A DNA stretch of 64,000 bases, from positions 58,644,001 through 58,708,000 of the forward strand of contig JAFFJZ010000001.1 of NCBI GenBank assembly GCA_018340375.1. Reading direction: 5' to 3'. A program made the translations under genes and the position numbers. Under the pieces are notes generated by a model that saw nothing but the letters and a program-made list of their open reading frames with translations, did not search any database and was not told the DNA's origin. The DNA is from Gonatopus flavifemur. Its lineage: Eukaryota > Arthropoda > Insecta > Hymenoptera > Dryinidae. Shown piece after piece: positions 1-12,524 of the stretch. The stretch's first letter is position 1. The number at the start of each line of letters is the position of its first letter.

Positions 1-834
1 CGATCCTCTCTCGTGAACGTCGAACCACCGGCACAAAAATCTTGCATTCCCTGAACGCATAAACGCGCGATTAATTGCATCGATCCTCCTCAATACTGTG
101 CTGCTCAAACCGCGGTAATTAGGTTAGACGCGGCGTCGCATAAAGAATGGTTTGTGCGCGAGACGTGGAGGGACGACGCTGCTTACACAGGTTGAAAGGC
201 TTATAAGATCGACGATTACACGGGTAGAATTGTATAATGGAAATTCTCAGAATGATTTTAGAATATCACTGCTGTTCGGGGAGAGAAACAAACATTATTT
301 CTTTCCTGCTCTAAAAATATTCTATAGAATTTCATCAATGGATGTAAAATATCTAACAGATTTTGATGGAACTTCATGGTGTTCGGTCAGAACTTTGAAC
401 ACTTTTAATTTGATATTATGGATTATTTCTATGAGGGTTCGTGGGATGAAAAGATATTTCGTCTGCAAATTCTAAAGTTTATAAATCAACTTCTTGCCTT
501 TATTCTTATAACAAAGATAACGAATGGTGGCTAAGTTCAACATCAACATCGATGAATATTCAATTACAAAAACCTGTTTGTTGACTCGCTTTTTTTATTC
601 AAAGCTTCAACTGCATAGTGTGATATTCAAGAAAGAAGGACTATTATATCAGAGCATTGCACCGTTCAAAAGACTGGCATTTTCCGGTACCCAGAAACTG
701 GGTACAGACTTTTTTCAGTATGAATACAAGAATTTCCTGATCAATGTACTGGAACTTTCACGATTTTGATGTAATTTCCCAGCACAAATGTACCGGTTAC
801 ATGTAAAAAATAATTAGCTACTATTTCGATCAGT
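1..834. other. Unassigned AT-rich sequence, no supported gene
   Basis: The first 170 bases are fairly GC- and CpG-rich and the rest is AT-rich. Short open frames exist on the plus strand, but none has recognisable motifs or splice-site support. I see no repeat structure here. Confidence 0.5.
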
Positions 835-1500
835 CAAAATTAGTTACGGTAGTTTTTCTGTAGCTCCCACGGCTATTCACTTAGCGGCAACAGCAAGGAA
901 TGTAGCTGCCGCAGCTAAAATTTCACCGCTAAATTATTTGACAATTCAAATATCAACCACCAATCCTGTACTAGCACAACTACTATTTTCCACTGTGGTA
1001 GCTAACCCGGATAGCATCGGGAGGTTTTCTAAACATTCACAAAACGTACTTGCTCACGCAGAGAACGTTCAAACGAGATCCCAGGACGTTCTAAGAACGT
1101 CGCATGTACGTCCCAGGGACATACAAATGTTCCGTAATGTTCTATTTATCTTCACCAAGCGACGTTTTGGGGATGTGTTCAATAAAGGTGCCAATGACGT
1201 TCTGCGATACTACACATATGTTTGTAAAGGTTAGTTTCCATGAAAGTACGTTTGGGAAACGTGACGAGAACGTCTCGTGGTAGATGAAAAAGACGTACTG
1301 GGAACGTATTCAGGTGCATCAAAAATGAACGTTCTCTGAACGTATTTAAACCTACTCCACGGAGACGAAGCGCGCAAAACTAAGGTTATGTTTCTAAAAC
1401 GTCCACAGGACATTCAATGCTGTCTGGGAATAAAGAGCTATAGCTGCAATGATTTTAGCTATAGCGGTGAAAAAACGTTGCTGAAAGAGTGAGGGACTAC
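835..1500. repeat. Word-iterated composite repeat (AGCT ends, AACGT core)
   Basis: The outer parts repeat words such as GCAGCTAAAATT and TTTCACCGCTA in opposite orientations near 900-935 and 1440-1475. The core (about 1030-1415) is densely packed with AACGT/ACGTT words in both orientations, for example GAACGTTC, ACGTCCCAGGGACAT and GAACGTATT. The core could be a second element inserted in the first. No clear terminal repeats or target duplication could be fixed, so the borders are approximate. Open frames at 938-1234 (+) and 1231-1413 (-) run through the repeat words and are not credible genes. Confidence 0.5.
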
Positions 1501-1856
1501 TACAGCTATTTCATTTTCTTGCATGTAACTGCTTCCAGTACGGTACTAGAAGTTTTGCGTACACTGACAGAGAAACGACCTAATTGAAACATTCGTGGTC
1601 GCAATAACCTGAACTCTGGTTTGATTCACCAAGAAATGTGATTGTAACATCAAAAAAAAATGCTGGGAGCCAAAATTAACCACATATTGTGGTTATCGTA
1701 CCAAGAAAAACATATGGTTTTTTTAGCCTGAAGAGTGCAGTTAATTTTAGCTCCAACCACTTCTCCTGGGTATCAAAATCACATTTCCTGGTGGATCGAA
1801 GCAGATTTCAATCTATTGCGACTACAAATGTTCTAGCCAGGTCATTTTTAAGCCCC
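1501..1856. other. Unassigned spacer
   Basis: AT-rich sequence between two palindromic repeats. I see no gene or clear element. Confidence 0.4.
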
Positions 1857-2222
1857 CCTACTGAAAATGCCAGGCGGAACCGGACAGAAAATTGTTGTCA
1901 GGTTTCTTCCCCAGGTAATCCAAGCAAAAACTGGCAAAGTTCCTACTCGATTTGGTCCGGAATTGCCACCTCAGAATATCCTGTGAAAAATTGACAGAAA
2001 TTTATTGGGACGGTTCCGTTTGGAATTCACAGACTGTGATATCCAGTCAAAAATTGATGGAACTTTACCTGCCAGGTTTTGTCAGGATGTCACAATTCAG
2101 TGATTCCAGACCAAATCGGGTGGGAAGTTTTTCAAGTTTCAGCTGGATTATCTGGAAAAAGAACCGTTCAAAGTCTGACAACGATTTTCTGTCAGGTTCT
2201 GCCTGGCATTTTGAACAAGGCA
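1857..2222. repeat. Palindromic element, CAGGTT-word family, copy 1
   Basis: The left end reads CTGAAAATGCCAGGCGGAAC and the right end is its near inverse (GTTCTGCCTGGCATTTT). Further arm pairs follow, such as ACAGAAAATTGTTGTCAG against CTGACAACGATTTTCTGT and CCCGATTTGGTC-type words around the centre. A second copy lies at 13508-13818 with the same order of blocks. Frames inside both copies translate to similar peptides only because the DNA is repeated. This is a non-autonomous element without coding capacity. I cannot assign a superfamily from the ends. Confidence 0.75.
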
Positions 2223-2227
2223 GTCAA

Positions 2228-2710
2228 TCCTCCAAACCTGTCTATTATCCTTATCTTGTATAATTTGCTTCATGTAACTTGATCTAGGTCTACCTTTGCG
2301 AATTTTACCATTCATTTTTCCTTCCAATATTGTTCTCAATAAACTATCATGCCTTATTATGTGGCCTATCAGATCACTTCTTCTTTTCACGACATGTTTT
2401 AGAAGACTATTTTTTTTTCATTTACCTTCTCAAATACTTCTTCATTTTTCACTTTCTCTATCCACTTTATTCTAAGCATCCTTCTATAACACCGCATTTC
2501 AAAAGCTTCAAATCTTTGTTGGTCCGTTTTTCCAGTTGTCCAAGTTTTGCAACCATATAATGCTGTGCTCCAAACGTAACTCTTCAAGAATTTCTTTCTT
2601 ACTGCTAAATCAATATTCTTTGAGTATAGTGAATGTTTCTTTTGGTGAAAAGCCTGTTTTCCTTATGCTGAATTGTCTCTGCATCTATTTTCGTTCTCCT
2701 TGATGTTTTC
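2228..2710 (-). pseudogene. LINE reverse transcriptase C-terminal fragment
   Basis: Read on the minus strand, this encodes the tail of a non-LTR retrotransposon ORF2. A block containing SYVWSTALYGCKTWTTGKTD and FEAFEMRCYRRMLRI (2399-2587) is followed by LIGHIIRHDSLLRTILEGK and GKIRKGRPRSSYMKQIIQD (about 2240-2390). Upstream, AFHQKKHSLYSKN can be read in another frame (about 2590-2680). The LYGCxTW, FEMRCYRRML and GRPR motifs are typical of the region after the polymerase domain in RTE/BovB-like and related LINEs. Frame changes and stops separate the blocks, and no polymerase core is present, so this is a dead 5'-truncated copy. The reading frame runs past about 2228 into the adjacent palindrome. 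A homologous tail lies at 30657-30930 in the same orientation. The clade assignment is uncertain. Confidence 0.8.
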
Positions 2711-4099
2711 GCTGTTGCAGGGCAGTGTAGATTTTTTTTTACAGTGTGTGAGAAAATGTTCATATCCGTCATTGAATAAAAGAATGCTCACTGTACACAT
2801 CTCACAACTTGCATACAATTTTCAAATCTCATGGTAATAATTAACAGAATTAGAATTAGCCTCATTTCACCAGGATTTAAATAATTAACTGACGCGAGTA
2901 TGTCATAACTCCAGTACTGGTGATTTCAAATATGAGCTTGCATTAGGAAATTTATCTAAATGCAGTTGAATAATCCCTGACAGAGTTCAACAAGTGATTG
3001 AAAAGATTCTCGGGTAAAGTATCGGTATTATTTTATGAAAACATTGTGCAGTTTAACATCAATTCTCTACGTTGCGGTAATCTCAAAGAGATAAGATAAT
3101 GGACTGCGAGTGGAAGAAATAGATACCTCGGATCCCTTTCTCTCATTGTTTACCTTCCCTGCTATCTCACTTTAATGGAAGGTCATTGTGTGTCTAGGCT
3201 TTACCAGTGTCGAAGAATACCCAATTTTCTCCGCTCAGAAGGTGTACTCAAGGTAAGTGGATTGCACTATTTAGATATTTATAAACCCATGTATACACTA
3301 TACACCGTTACCGGGAATTTTCAATTATCAAACTTCTCGTGTAAAATCAACATGAATACCTACATTCGTTAAATATTGTCACTGACGTGATAAGGATGTA
3401 CCTTAGAAACGATGTATGATTCAAATACGTCGAAGAATGATACCACTGAAGGATGATAATTGTGATGGAAATAAGAGGAGAAAGGTAGTTGGAGATAAAA
3501 ATGTACGGTAAAAGGTTCCTCAAACTTTCTATGTGAAATTATGGTCTAGGGAAAATAAGATAAAGTGAAAGAAGAATCGTAAATAAACATAAGTTTTTGT
3601 TAAACGTTTATGAAAAGGAATTCGTTGAGATTGGTTAGAGTAGAATCATAATTTTGGTACAAATGTCACCGGTTAATGGTATTTTGAGAAAAATCCTTTT
3701 GAATTCTGAATCAACTGGAGACTTCAATCACAAATATGATTTTAGAATCAACAGCGAAGTAACGAGATTGATAAAAGACGAATAAAAGAAAGAACGTACT
3801 CTTAAACCTGTGAAGCATATAATTTTTGAAGAATCGTAGTTGTTACGGAGCTGAAGAGAAAAAAGAAACACTGAACATTCATCTCATTTCACGCTTGATA
3901 TCCAGAAGAAAATCATTTGTATTGATCTGCATTGTGTACAGGGTGTGAATGAAGAGCGAAAATGAAGGGAACAAAGAAACGTGAAGAGAAGTTGAATAAG
4001 AGGACGAAAAGGAACGAGAAGAAATAACGCATGATGGGAGAATAAGAGAATACAAGGCGTAGCCCCGTAACTGAGAATAGTGCAGGAGACGAACGAAAG
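2711..4099. other. Unassigned sequence with one possible donor site
   Basis: AT-rich, single-copy by eye. A 26-codon frame from an ATG at 3175 runs in phase into AAG|GTAAGT at 3252/3253. The start context is weak and no acceptor or product is recognisable, so I do not call an exon. I see no repeat. Confidence 0.4.
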
Positions 4100-4480
4100 G
4101 GAGGCCACCCCGTTGAAGAATTACCATAAACACTCCGCGGCTCTCCCGCGTCGTGCATGCACGTTATAACGCTACGCTAGCGAATACACGTGTAAATCCT
4201 GTGTTTCGAGTCTTATTTCTCCTCTCTCCCTTGTCCCTTTACCATAATATTCTTTCGTCTTGCTTCTCTGTCCTTTTCCGAACTGTTATAAGTTGGAAGT
4301 TTTCTTTGCTCGTGGTACTCGTGCCCGTGTGGTGCCTTTGGAATCGGCAAAAAGAAGCTCCCGTGCCGCGCGCGGTCGCGTGACTCTCGTGCTGCTCGTC
4401 GAATGTACGTTTCACTCTTTCTTCTGCTTTCTCTCTCATTCACGGAGAATCTTCTTCGTCGACGTATCCCAGCCAGTACC
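4100..4480. other. GC/CpG-rich island
   Basis: The base composition shifts to CpG-rich (CGCGG, GCGCGCGGTCGCG, TCGTCGACG) within AT-rich surroundings. Several overlapping frames on both strands are open because of the composition and look like shadows. Such islands in insect intergenic DNA can be promoters or other regulatory DNA. No start codon with a donor was found, so the role is unknown. Confidence 0.4.
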
Positions 4481-5756
4481 ATACACCAAAGTAAATGGGA
4501 ATCAATTCGATACACTGAGAAAATTTCAACTTATGAAGTGTTACTTCTCTCCACAATCCAGGAACATTGAAAGATTTTGACTTTCACCGCTATCATTTTC
4601 ATCATCAACGTCATCGGGGATAGGAAGATGAAATTATTCAATTTCATTTCGGAAAAAATACTTCATCGCGATAAAAGCTCATTTTAAGCGTCAGAATGCA
4701 TCTGTCCATCTTTGCGGCTCGTGTAATAGTTGATCATCTTTGCTCTACGCATAATGGGAGCGAATAACGGCAAGAATTCCTGAGTGCGCATGACTTTGAG
4801 ATAAGCTGTTATTATGCAGAATGCGAGGATCAACTGATTCATTCCAAAGATCATTTTGTATCATTAAGAGTCATCGATATCTTAATGTAACTCAATCTCA
4901 ATGTAATGTGAGAGAGATCATTATGTCAATTATGATTATGGGGATGAGAATCATTAGTCTATCGAATGAACCAGTTTGATCTTAGTGAATCGTAGAGTTC
5001 AAGAGATACGTTCGTCTTCATATAATTGTCCGTTGTGATGGATTTTTTAATTGCTCTTCTAACTACATTCTCACAATGAAAAATCAACAGATCTATCAGT
5101 TTGAATTCAATTAATGATTTCACAGAATATCTAGTCATTCAACCTTCCGATTGAATTCCTGATCAAGTAAGAACTATGATACGAATGACGTTCTTCTCCC
5201 TTCAATGTTTTCATATTCTTTGAAATTCCTCGAATACGACAGGATATAGATAAGTTATAAGACTTGTAAGATTGCAGAGAGTGAAAGGCATAAGATATAA
5301 CGCTTCCTCGCTCCTCGCACGCGGCATATAAATTGTAATCGTATCAAATTATATATGCCACGATTGACATTTCTTAGTATACTTCATCATTGATATTACG
5401 GTACGTATTACGTTTCGTTTGGTCTGACTTATATGTGCGATCGACATATCGTATCATTAAAAAAACGGATAAACATTTATCTCACATCTGGTAACGTACG
5501 CTCAACAACAGCAACCATCAAATCTCTGATGTGATAAACAAGGCGAGTAGTGAAAAGAATCTTTTCTACACTGAAAGGAAAAGTAACTCGTACGTAATAT
5601 TTTGTCATCCACGTTGGCGAACTTATCAAATTCATCAATTTTGATGATATTATTTTCCCTTTGTCAAAAATTTCCGAACTTGTTCACGAAACTAAGAAGA
5701 ATATTATTTGGAATTCAAGGTAGTAGCAATGCGTATTATCATCAACAATCGTAATA
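4481..5756. other. Unassigned sequence with a solitary element end
   Basis: TA followed by CACTGAGAAAATTTC at 4511-4527 matches the terminal signature of the TA-flanked palindromes elsewhere in the window. No facing partner end is seen before 5757, so it may be a truncated copy. The rest is AT-rich without recognised features. Confidence 0.4.
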
Positions 5757-6260
5757 CACGGAGAAAAATGCAACTCGAAAGGATAGTCATTAGAAAATTG
5801 GAGAATATTTCTTAAAATCTAATAATTTTTCTTAAGTTCGTAATAAACATAAAACGGTTCAGATTTCTCTCGAATATTGCTCGAAAAACAATGAAAAATT
5901 ATCAATACTTAACAAATCATAAAAACAAATATGAAGTTTCCAAAAGTCGCGCATGAAATATTACAGAGTGAATAATAAAATTTTATAATTTGAAAGTAAG
6001 ATTACAGAATTTTGGTATTCACTTTGTAATATTTCATGCGCAACTTTTGGGAACTCCATATTTGTGTTTATGATTTGTTAAGTATTATATAATTTTTCAT
6101 TGTTTTTCGAGCAATATTCAAGAGAAATCTGAACAGTTTTATGTTTATTACGAACTTTAGGAAAATTCTTAGATTTTAAGAAATATTCTCAGATTTGAAG
6201 AAATATTCTCCAATTTTCTAATAAAGATTACTATCCTTCCGAGCTGCATTTTTCTCCGTG
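5757..6260. mobile_element. Palindromic MITE, CACGGAG ends, TA flanks
   Basis: The ends are CACGGAGAAAAATGCA and its inverse TGCATTTTTCTCCGTG, flanked by TA at 5755-5756 and 6261-6262. The two arms stay inverted copies of one another over about 230 bp each. Matching blocks include TTCTCGAATATTGCTCG with its inverse near 6100-6130, and AAATATTACAGAGTGAATA against the inverse near 6020-6035. The element is about 504 bp with no coding capacity. The TA duplication points to mobilisation by a Tc1/mariner-type enzyme. The long near-palindrome could fold into a long hairpin. Confidence 0.85.
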
Positions 6261-6281
6261 TATTTAGTGCGATGATTCACC

Positions 6282-6524
6282 CAGATAGAAAACCATGCTC
6301 TAAATATTTTGTAACATGATGTACTGTAAAAATACCATCATAAACTTCGCTCAGCTTGCGATGATGCATAAAATGTAAACATTATGTCTCCATTATGGTA
6401 CCATCCCCTCGTTTTGCTACCAACAACGATGCTTTATGCGGAAACACCTTGGTACCGTGATGCGAACATTTCTTGACGTGCATGTCACCATTATGATGGC
6501 ATTATTGAGACATTTTTCTATCTG
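6282..6524. repeat. Short palindromic element (CAGATAGAAAA ends)
   Basis: CAGATAGAAAACCATG at the left faces CATTTTTCTATCTG at the right. Interior words ATTATGGTACCAT, CCTTGGTACCGT and CATAATGGTGACATG are repeated in both orientations. No certain target duplication is visible. It lies 21 bases after the preceding MITE. Confidence 0.5.
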
Positions 6525-6819
6525 AGTATTGAATAATACCCTACTAATAATATTAATCTTTGACTGGGAATGGTAATTTTTATGATAAAATATCTCCCTG
6601 TGTACGTGTGATGAGAATTGACAAGCTGGAGATTCGTGAATTTCAGTTTTTATTCATTTTGTCACAAAATATAGCGGAAGAAGACTACAAATTTGAACTG
6701 GAAATAGGTGCAACAACGAGATCCAAGGGTGCTAGGGCGTCCCTTGAATTTTGATGCTCGAGTGGGAAATATTTTCAATATAAATTATATCACAAGCGTG
6801 TATCCGTGTGGAAATTTTT

Positions 6820-7275
6820 CCGGGCTCAGACCTGGGCCAGGTTCATAATCCCTACTCAAAATGTGGCCCTGGTTGAGGCACCAAGATTGGCCCTAACTTG
6901 GGCCGTTACGCTTTTCAATCTAGGCCCCGTACACTGAGAAAAGTGAAAAGTGTATGGGATTGATTACCATTCGCTCTAGTTCTCATCGCGACTTTAGGAT
7001 GAGAATTGAGTGCTGACTCGCGATTTGGTGATCATTACGATGTTAACCTATCGTTCCCATGGTAACGTAAACATTTTATCGCACTCACTTCGATTTTGAA
7101 TAGTACTTATTACAATTTTGGAATATCTGTCACCGAATTCCTATTCTTCCTAGTAATGTTTACCGTATACTTCTCTCCGTGTAATGGTTCCCAAACTTGG
7201 CCCACATCAAGAATTCAACTTGGGCCAACTTAGGGGATTCATTTTAGCCCATGTAAATTTTCAAATTTCATCCTG
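6820..7275. repeat. GGGCC-word palindrome, host of a nested MITE
   Basis: The outer arms carry TGGGCC/GGCCCA words in opposite orientations: GGGCTCAGACCTGGGCCAGG and TTGGCCCTAACTTGGGCC on the left, CTTGGCCCACATC and TTGGGCCAACTTAGG on the right. The centre is interrupted by a TA-flanked MITE (6932-7181). Removing the MITE joins GGCCCCG to ATGGTTCCC. The word family resembles the larger block at 8085-8890. Confidence 0.55.
6932..7181. mobile_element. MITE, CACTGAGAAAAGTG / CACGGAGAGAAGTA ends
   Basis: Left end CACTGAGAAAAGTGAAAAGT and right end TATACTTCTCTCCGTG are imperfect inverse copies, flanked by TA at 6930-6931 and 7182-7183. It is about 250 bp and non-coding. It sits inside the GGGCC-word palindrome, so it inserted later than that element. 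The ends resemble those of the MITE at 11847-12081. Confidence 0.8.
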
Positions 7276-7289
7276 CGTTGGGCCCCTGG

Positions 7290-7945
7290 ATATTTGGATG
7301 ATATTCCTCAGATGAAAAACAAATGAATTTGCTCCAGCAAAATGTTCTTTGAGGGTTAGCTTTTGATAGATCTATGCTTTATGTAAAATTACCATCAAAT
7401 TAAAAACAAATTGAAATTCCCATCCGCTTTTGTATGTAAATTTTTAGAAAGGTTATCAAAATATTTTTTCCAGTCAACCAAAGGCGTATCAAATTTTTGG
7501 AATTTTGATTCCGAGCTCATAGGTTGTTTGGAAATAGTTTCAATTGTTATAACCTGAAAACTAACAGCATTGGAAGAATCACTTTCAAAAACATAGAAAT
7601 CAAGATACGTTTTAATTCATTCGGGGTCAGACATTTCCCTAGTAGGAATAAAACACAATGCAATTCTGACCTAACAACATTGAGCATGCCCCGAATGTAC
7701 GTCAGATTTGATTTTCACTTTAGAGGATACGAGAATTACAATCCGAAGTATTTGGTGAACATCCTGTTGACTATTTTGAAATACTCTATAGACAATTCTA
7801 TCAACGTCAATATGAAGTATTTCGTTGTTGCATGTATATAGGTTCATGATACCAAAAAAAATTATTATCTTTTTAAAACCTCCTCCTAATGTTTAAAGAA
7901 AACTGAACAAAAAACAAATTTCGATACACAAAATAATGAAATAAA
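7290..7945. other. Unassigned AT-rich spacer
   Basis: AT-rich sequence including a 105-codon plus-strand frame (7524-7841) without motifs or splice support. I treat that frame as chance. Confidence 0.4.
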
Positions 7946-7949
7946 ATTC

Positions 7950-8080
7950 AAACCAGACAGGGTTTTGACCTGGATCTGACAGGTTCTGTTTGGCTCTGTC
8001 TAGCAGTTCCATGAGTGTTCAAACTGATGTACAAACCAAACAACGTCAGACAAACCTGTCGGATCTGGTTGTCTCGTTCT
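7950..8080. repeat. Short CAGGTT-word palindrome
   Basis: GATCTGACAGGTTCTG on the left is matched by AACCTGTCGGATC on the right, with further CAGACAGG/CTGTC words in both orientations. The wording resembles the 1857-2222 and 13508-13818 elements but the block order differs. No target duplication could be fixed. Confidence 0.4.
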
Positions 8081-8084
8081 GTCG

Positions 8085-8890
8085 GATATTTTTAATGGGG
8101 GAAACAATGATAGCCAACCCAGGGCCTCTATAGGGTGTCTGGGCATGCTCAAATTACAATATCTGGGCGAGACAATGGTGGCTTGCTTCCCAACTGGGGC
8201 CCACATGAGCCGTGGGTGGGAAACTCTTACATTAGATGCCCAAGTTATACCCTTACGGGGCCCGAACATATGTTAGGATGCCCAGGATTGATTTCCACAC
8301 GGGATATTGCCTATATTGACAATGAGCCCCAGGCTGGGTTCATCCTCTTTAACCCAGTATTGGGGAATGACGATGGGGCCCATGTTGGCTCAATCTTGAC
8401 CCTGTTGTGCTTTCCCATACAATTATGGTTGGTAGAAATCTTAGTGCGGACACATTTGAACTTGGCCCCAATTTGGACCAGCGTTAGGCCAAAATTAGGT
8501 TGAATTGATATCCCGAGCATGTGTGTACAATCCTGGGCATCCATAAATTTTTGCCCCACTTTGATCCAGTCTTGGGCTCATATGGGCACAATGGGGCTCA
8601 ACACTAAGTCCAAGACTGGGCCAAAGTGGGGCTGAAATTCATGCCTGCTGGGGTAGAATTCAAAGCAATTTTCCAATTTCAAAAAAAAAAGGAAGGGGTA
8701 GTATTGATTGCCTAGTCTGGCTTCATGCGGGGCCCATGGTGTTACCAATTCTCGGGCAAAGCAATACAGCCAAGCTGGGAACGATGTTATCATTTGAGGG
8801 TTGACCTCATTTGTCTGCCCAGCTTGGCCCCACGTTGGGCAGCATGGGCACCCAGCGTAGGCTTAGATTGAGCCCGCCGTTGATACACAC
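8085..8890. repeat. Large GGGCC-word palindromic block
   Basis: About 0.8 kb of iterated TTGGGC/GCCCAA words in both orientations. A clear central inverted pair is GCCCCACTTTGATCCAGTC (near 8552) against GGGCCAAAGTGGGGC (near 8617). The outer edges carry GGGTGTCTGGGCATGC and GGGCACCCAGCG. Several open frames (for example 8135-8503) owe their length to the absence of AT-rich stops and are not credible proteins. Its GC content is unlike its neighbours. Confidence 0.55.
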
Positions 8891-11440
8891 TTGGGATATA
8901 ATTTTAGCATCTTATCGCAAAACAGGAAAAACATTCAAACAAGCCAAACCGCAGCAACCAAATATGTTCAGATGAATGTTTCCTTTTTAGAATCGAATTA
9001 AATATTAGATGCTGTGAGCACGGTTGCAGATGTAGAGCTGAATGATTTCAAAAAGTTCTATGTACAAGCTAAAAATATTAAAAACTACCAGGTTCAGTTG
9101 AATTTTCTATAGAAATTAATCAATTCAACCTCTCCGACTCACAATGTCAGACGAAGACCAATTAAAAAGAACTTTAAATGCGGTTTTTTTCATTCAACTC
9201 TTTCAACAGGAGTGTTTTTATCGGTAGAAACTGTATAACTAAATTCCTCTTACCCTTCGAGTGTGATGTTCCGTTTCGATCAACGTCTGAGAACTTTCCC
9301 ATGTTCAAACCACTGGACTGGAATTTCCAAATAAAAATCAACGCTCCATATCGTGGACGTACAATTGTGCATCGATAGATCGTTCGAAGAAAGATATAAA
9401 TCATGACGAATATGATCCACTGTGTGGTAATGAGTACGATTTGTGTACAGTGGTACATCGGACTTTCACAATCTAAATCGTGTTCTCAATGATTTATATC
9501 TTCATTCACGCGTAGTATCAACGTACACCATGTTTCTACAGATTACTTTCTATGATGACTCCAGAAGCTTGTTCGCTCGGTGTAAATTTATGAGCTCAAT
9601 GGGTATTCGAAACGATAACACTCAACATTTAATTTCACACAATACATTCCTCGTGAATACCAATAATGCGATAAACGCCATTGTAGTAGCACACTTGGAA
9701 GGGTTAAGGAAATGAAGAATGAGAGACATAAAATTCTCCTTGAGATACCTGTGCTTAGAAACACTGATGTAACGATTTTGTAGAGTGATTTAGAAGACCG
9801 ATATATTAGTACGAATCCTTTCTCTTTCGCGGAGCAGGTGCAGAAGAGCGATGAAAAAAACGTCGAAGAGAGGTTCGAAACATCAGTGGGCGACATAGTG
9901 ATTTAGCGACGATTCTCACCAAGATTTCTTGGCTGATTATCCACGCGTCTGTATGTAACGATACGTCTCGCAATTACACACATTGCACGCATAAACGTCA
10001 CGCGATAAATATACTTGCCGTTCGCTTACCCTCTAACCGAACTTACGTATATATACACACCGTTCATACGTACACTATCCAACTTTCTTGTGTGTATATA
10101 AAATCAAATTTGCGAAGAGACAGTAGGGTTGTCGTCGAGTGATAACTCGCTCGCCCACGACGCGGTTTTTTTGTTTTCATTCGAATCAACACTGGACCAA
10201 TCAAGATTTCTATTACACACGATTGTCGGATTCAGAACAACCACGATTCCAAGGATGAAGAGAAAAACAATGTATATACTATTACATTCTGTATAATAGA
10301 TAATGGCTGTAAGCTGCATTGTCGCTACCGTTCGAAAGAAAATAACACCCTGTTGTTTCTTCAGTTGCAATTCTCCGTATAGACGTATGTTATAATTATC
10401 ACCAAGTCAACGATTAATCATCCCAGCGTGACGTGGCATGACACGCGCTCGTATTCGATACTGTTTCATTACATGTTGCTGCTTCACCCCATGCTTTTAT
10501 AAATTCTTCTCCGGAATGAAATTGCGTAAGAAAAAGATGCGTGTCATAATTTCCCATCCAAGATGTTTATCTCGCATGGGAAATTATGAGATATGATTCA
10601 CCGGTCAATAAAAATCAGTGGGGACGGAGTTATGGAAATGGGAACCGTACGTGTCTGCGTGCTACGTATTAACAATGTATCCTCGATATATGGGTTGCGA
10701 TATCAACGAGCACTTGAATCTCTCTCACTCTCGTCACTCGTTTCAATAATAATTAGGTTTAAGCGCCGATCGACACCTACTCGACCAGATTCCGATACAT
10801 ATGTAATAACATAGTGATGTGTTGAGACCACAATATCGAGTGGTTGTCGATGACTGTCTCTACGATGCAATCGAAATGGAAAAAAATATTCTCGTTTCAT
10901 ATGCGTATATATGTACACGCGTATACGTGGAAGGACATTTATCCCTAATTGTGCATCATAAATTGGATAATATCGTCGAGAGCCACTAAAACTATTAGCA
11001 TTTTTATGAGGGTGAACCCACGCGGTCGATCAGAGATCGAAAAATGTGTGATATGTGAATGAGGTCCGAAGTCATGTCTTGAGACACATTTTTATGACTT
11101 TCCATTACAATATTTAGTATCGATGGAAATGAGATTTTTCAATTGAACACAATTTTCAAGTGGATTCGGATAATTGTCGAGTGAGATATCTTTTCAATAT
11201 CATATGAATGACAAAAAAAGATCATATTCAATGTTGGAATTCAGGATGCTCAACGATACTGAATTACGTTTATACGTCTGATGCACATAGAAATTTGTTC
11301 TCTGAACCTAATTAGGTTAACCTTGATCTTCTTTGAGGTCTGACAATAATTGCGACTCTTTCTTTCTCCAGCACCGATAAATATTTGTTTTTCTTCAAGT
11401 ACATCGCTCACTCTAATCAATTGCTGCTGGTAGCACTCAC
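8891..11440. other. Largely unique intergenic or intronic sequence
   Basis: No repeat or recognisable coding unit. The sequence becomes moderately CpG-rich from about 9900 to 10180 and again near 10600-10930. Short frames on both strands lack motifs. The CpG-rich stretches could be regulatory, but nothing in the sequence shows what they do. Confidence 0.4.
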
Positions 11441-11738
11441 ATGCACAATACACTGAGAAAACTGAATAGTCACTACAACTGACAAATTTTTAGTTGTCTC
11501 ATGATAATTAGTGGAACAAATTTTTTTTGTTCGAGGAGCTATAAATAAAGTTACTTGTAAGATAATTATAGTTGCGACAACAATAGAATATTTAGTTATA
11601 CGTTTTGATTGATGGCATTAAAGATATGTAACTATTAACCGTTAGTTGTATCAACTAGTATATTACAGTAAGAGAAAATAAAAATTTTAGTTGATGGAAT
11701 GAAAACATTTCAAAGCTAATTGTTTGGTTTTTAGAACC

Positions 11739-12222
11739 GCACTGTAAAAAATATAGAGAGCTGTTTTTCTTCAAACTGTTAGTGGATTTCGTCCCCTTAT
11801 CTTCAGGGAATTGTTTTTTCATCAAAAATGACGAACTTTTCCACTACACTGAGAGAAGTGGAATGCAATGATAGCCATGTACAAATAGTAATTAGAGGAC
11901 AGTTTCGCGGATTTGGTTTCGGATACTATGGACAATCGTAGCAATGTTCATGCACATGGGAATGGTTACCATGTACATGAAGATGGATACGAAATAACGT
12001 ATTTGCCATCATCAACTTAAAAGTTCTGTCATTCAACTACCATTTTCGCATGGTAATAGTTATAGTTCACTTTTCTCAGTGTACTTTGAAGAATTATTTT
12101 GTGCTTTATGTATCGAATCCTCTATGAATGAAGGAAAAGTCCACTGAGGATTCCCCATCTGTGGAGGAACTTTGCCGCCATCATTTTTTGGAGGGAAATT
12201 CCACGATTATTTTTTATAGTGC
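11739..12222. mobile_element. Nested element, GCACTGTAAAAAAT ends
   Basis: Left end GCACTGTAAAAAATATAG and right end (inverse) GCACTATAAAAAATAATC. Both sides carry AGAAC (11733-11737 and 12223-12227), a likely target duplication longer than the TA of the neighbouring MITEs, so a different mobilising enzyme is expected. Its centre is interrupted by the 11847-12081 MITE. No coding capacity. Confidence 0.6.
11847..12081. mobile_element. Innermost MITE, CACTGAGAGAAGTG ends
   Basis: CACTGAGAGAAGTGGAATG at the left faces ATAGTTCACTTTTCTCAGTG at the right, flanked by TA (11845-11846, 12082-12083). Arms share CATGTACA and CCATGTACATG words. It is 235 bp, non-coding, and the youngest insertion of this nest. 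Confidence 0.8.
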
Positions 12223-12524
12223 AGAACTCATAAGTCCCATCAACTAATCTCAAATATCATGGTTTATGTTATTATATACCTTCATGTCATAGCGGAGAAT
12301 TTAATGGAATACGACATCGAACAAAAACTGTTCGTGTCTCCTAAATGTATTGGTTATTTTGACTAAAAATTTTGTCACAACAACCATCAATCCAGTTGTG
12401 GCGACACAAATTTTTCGTTCAATGTTGTTCCTGGCCAGGTATCGCATCACTTCGTTTTGTGGAGTATACCAAATACTCATTTTTCTGAATATACCAAATA
12501 TGAAGAATGATTCCTACAGTCCTA

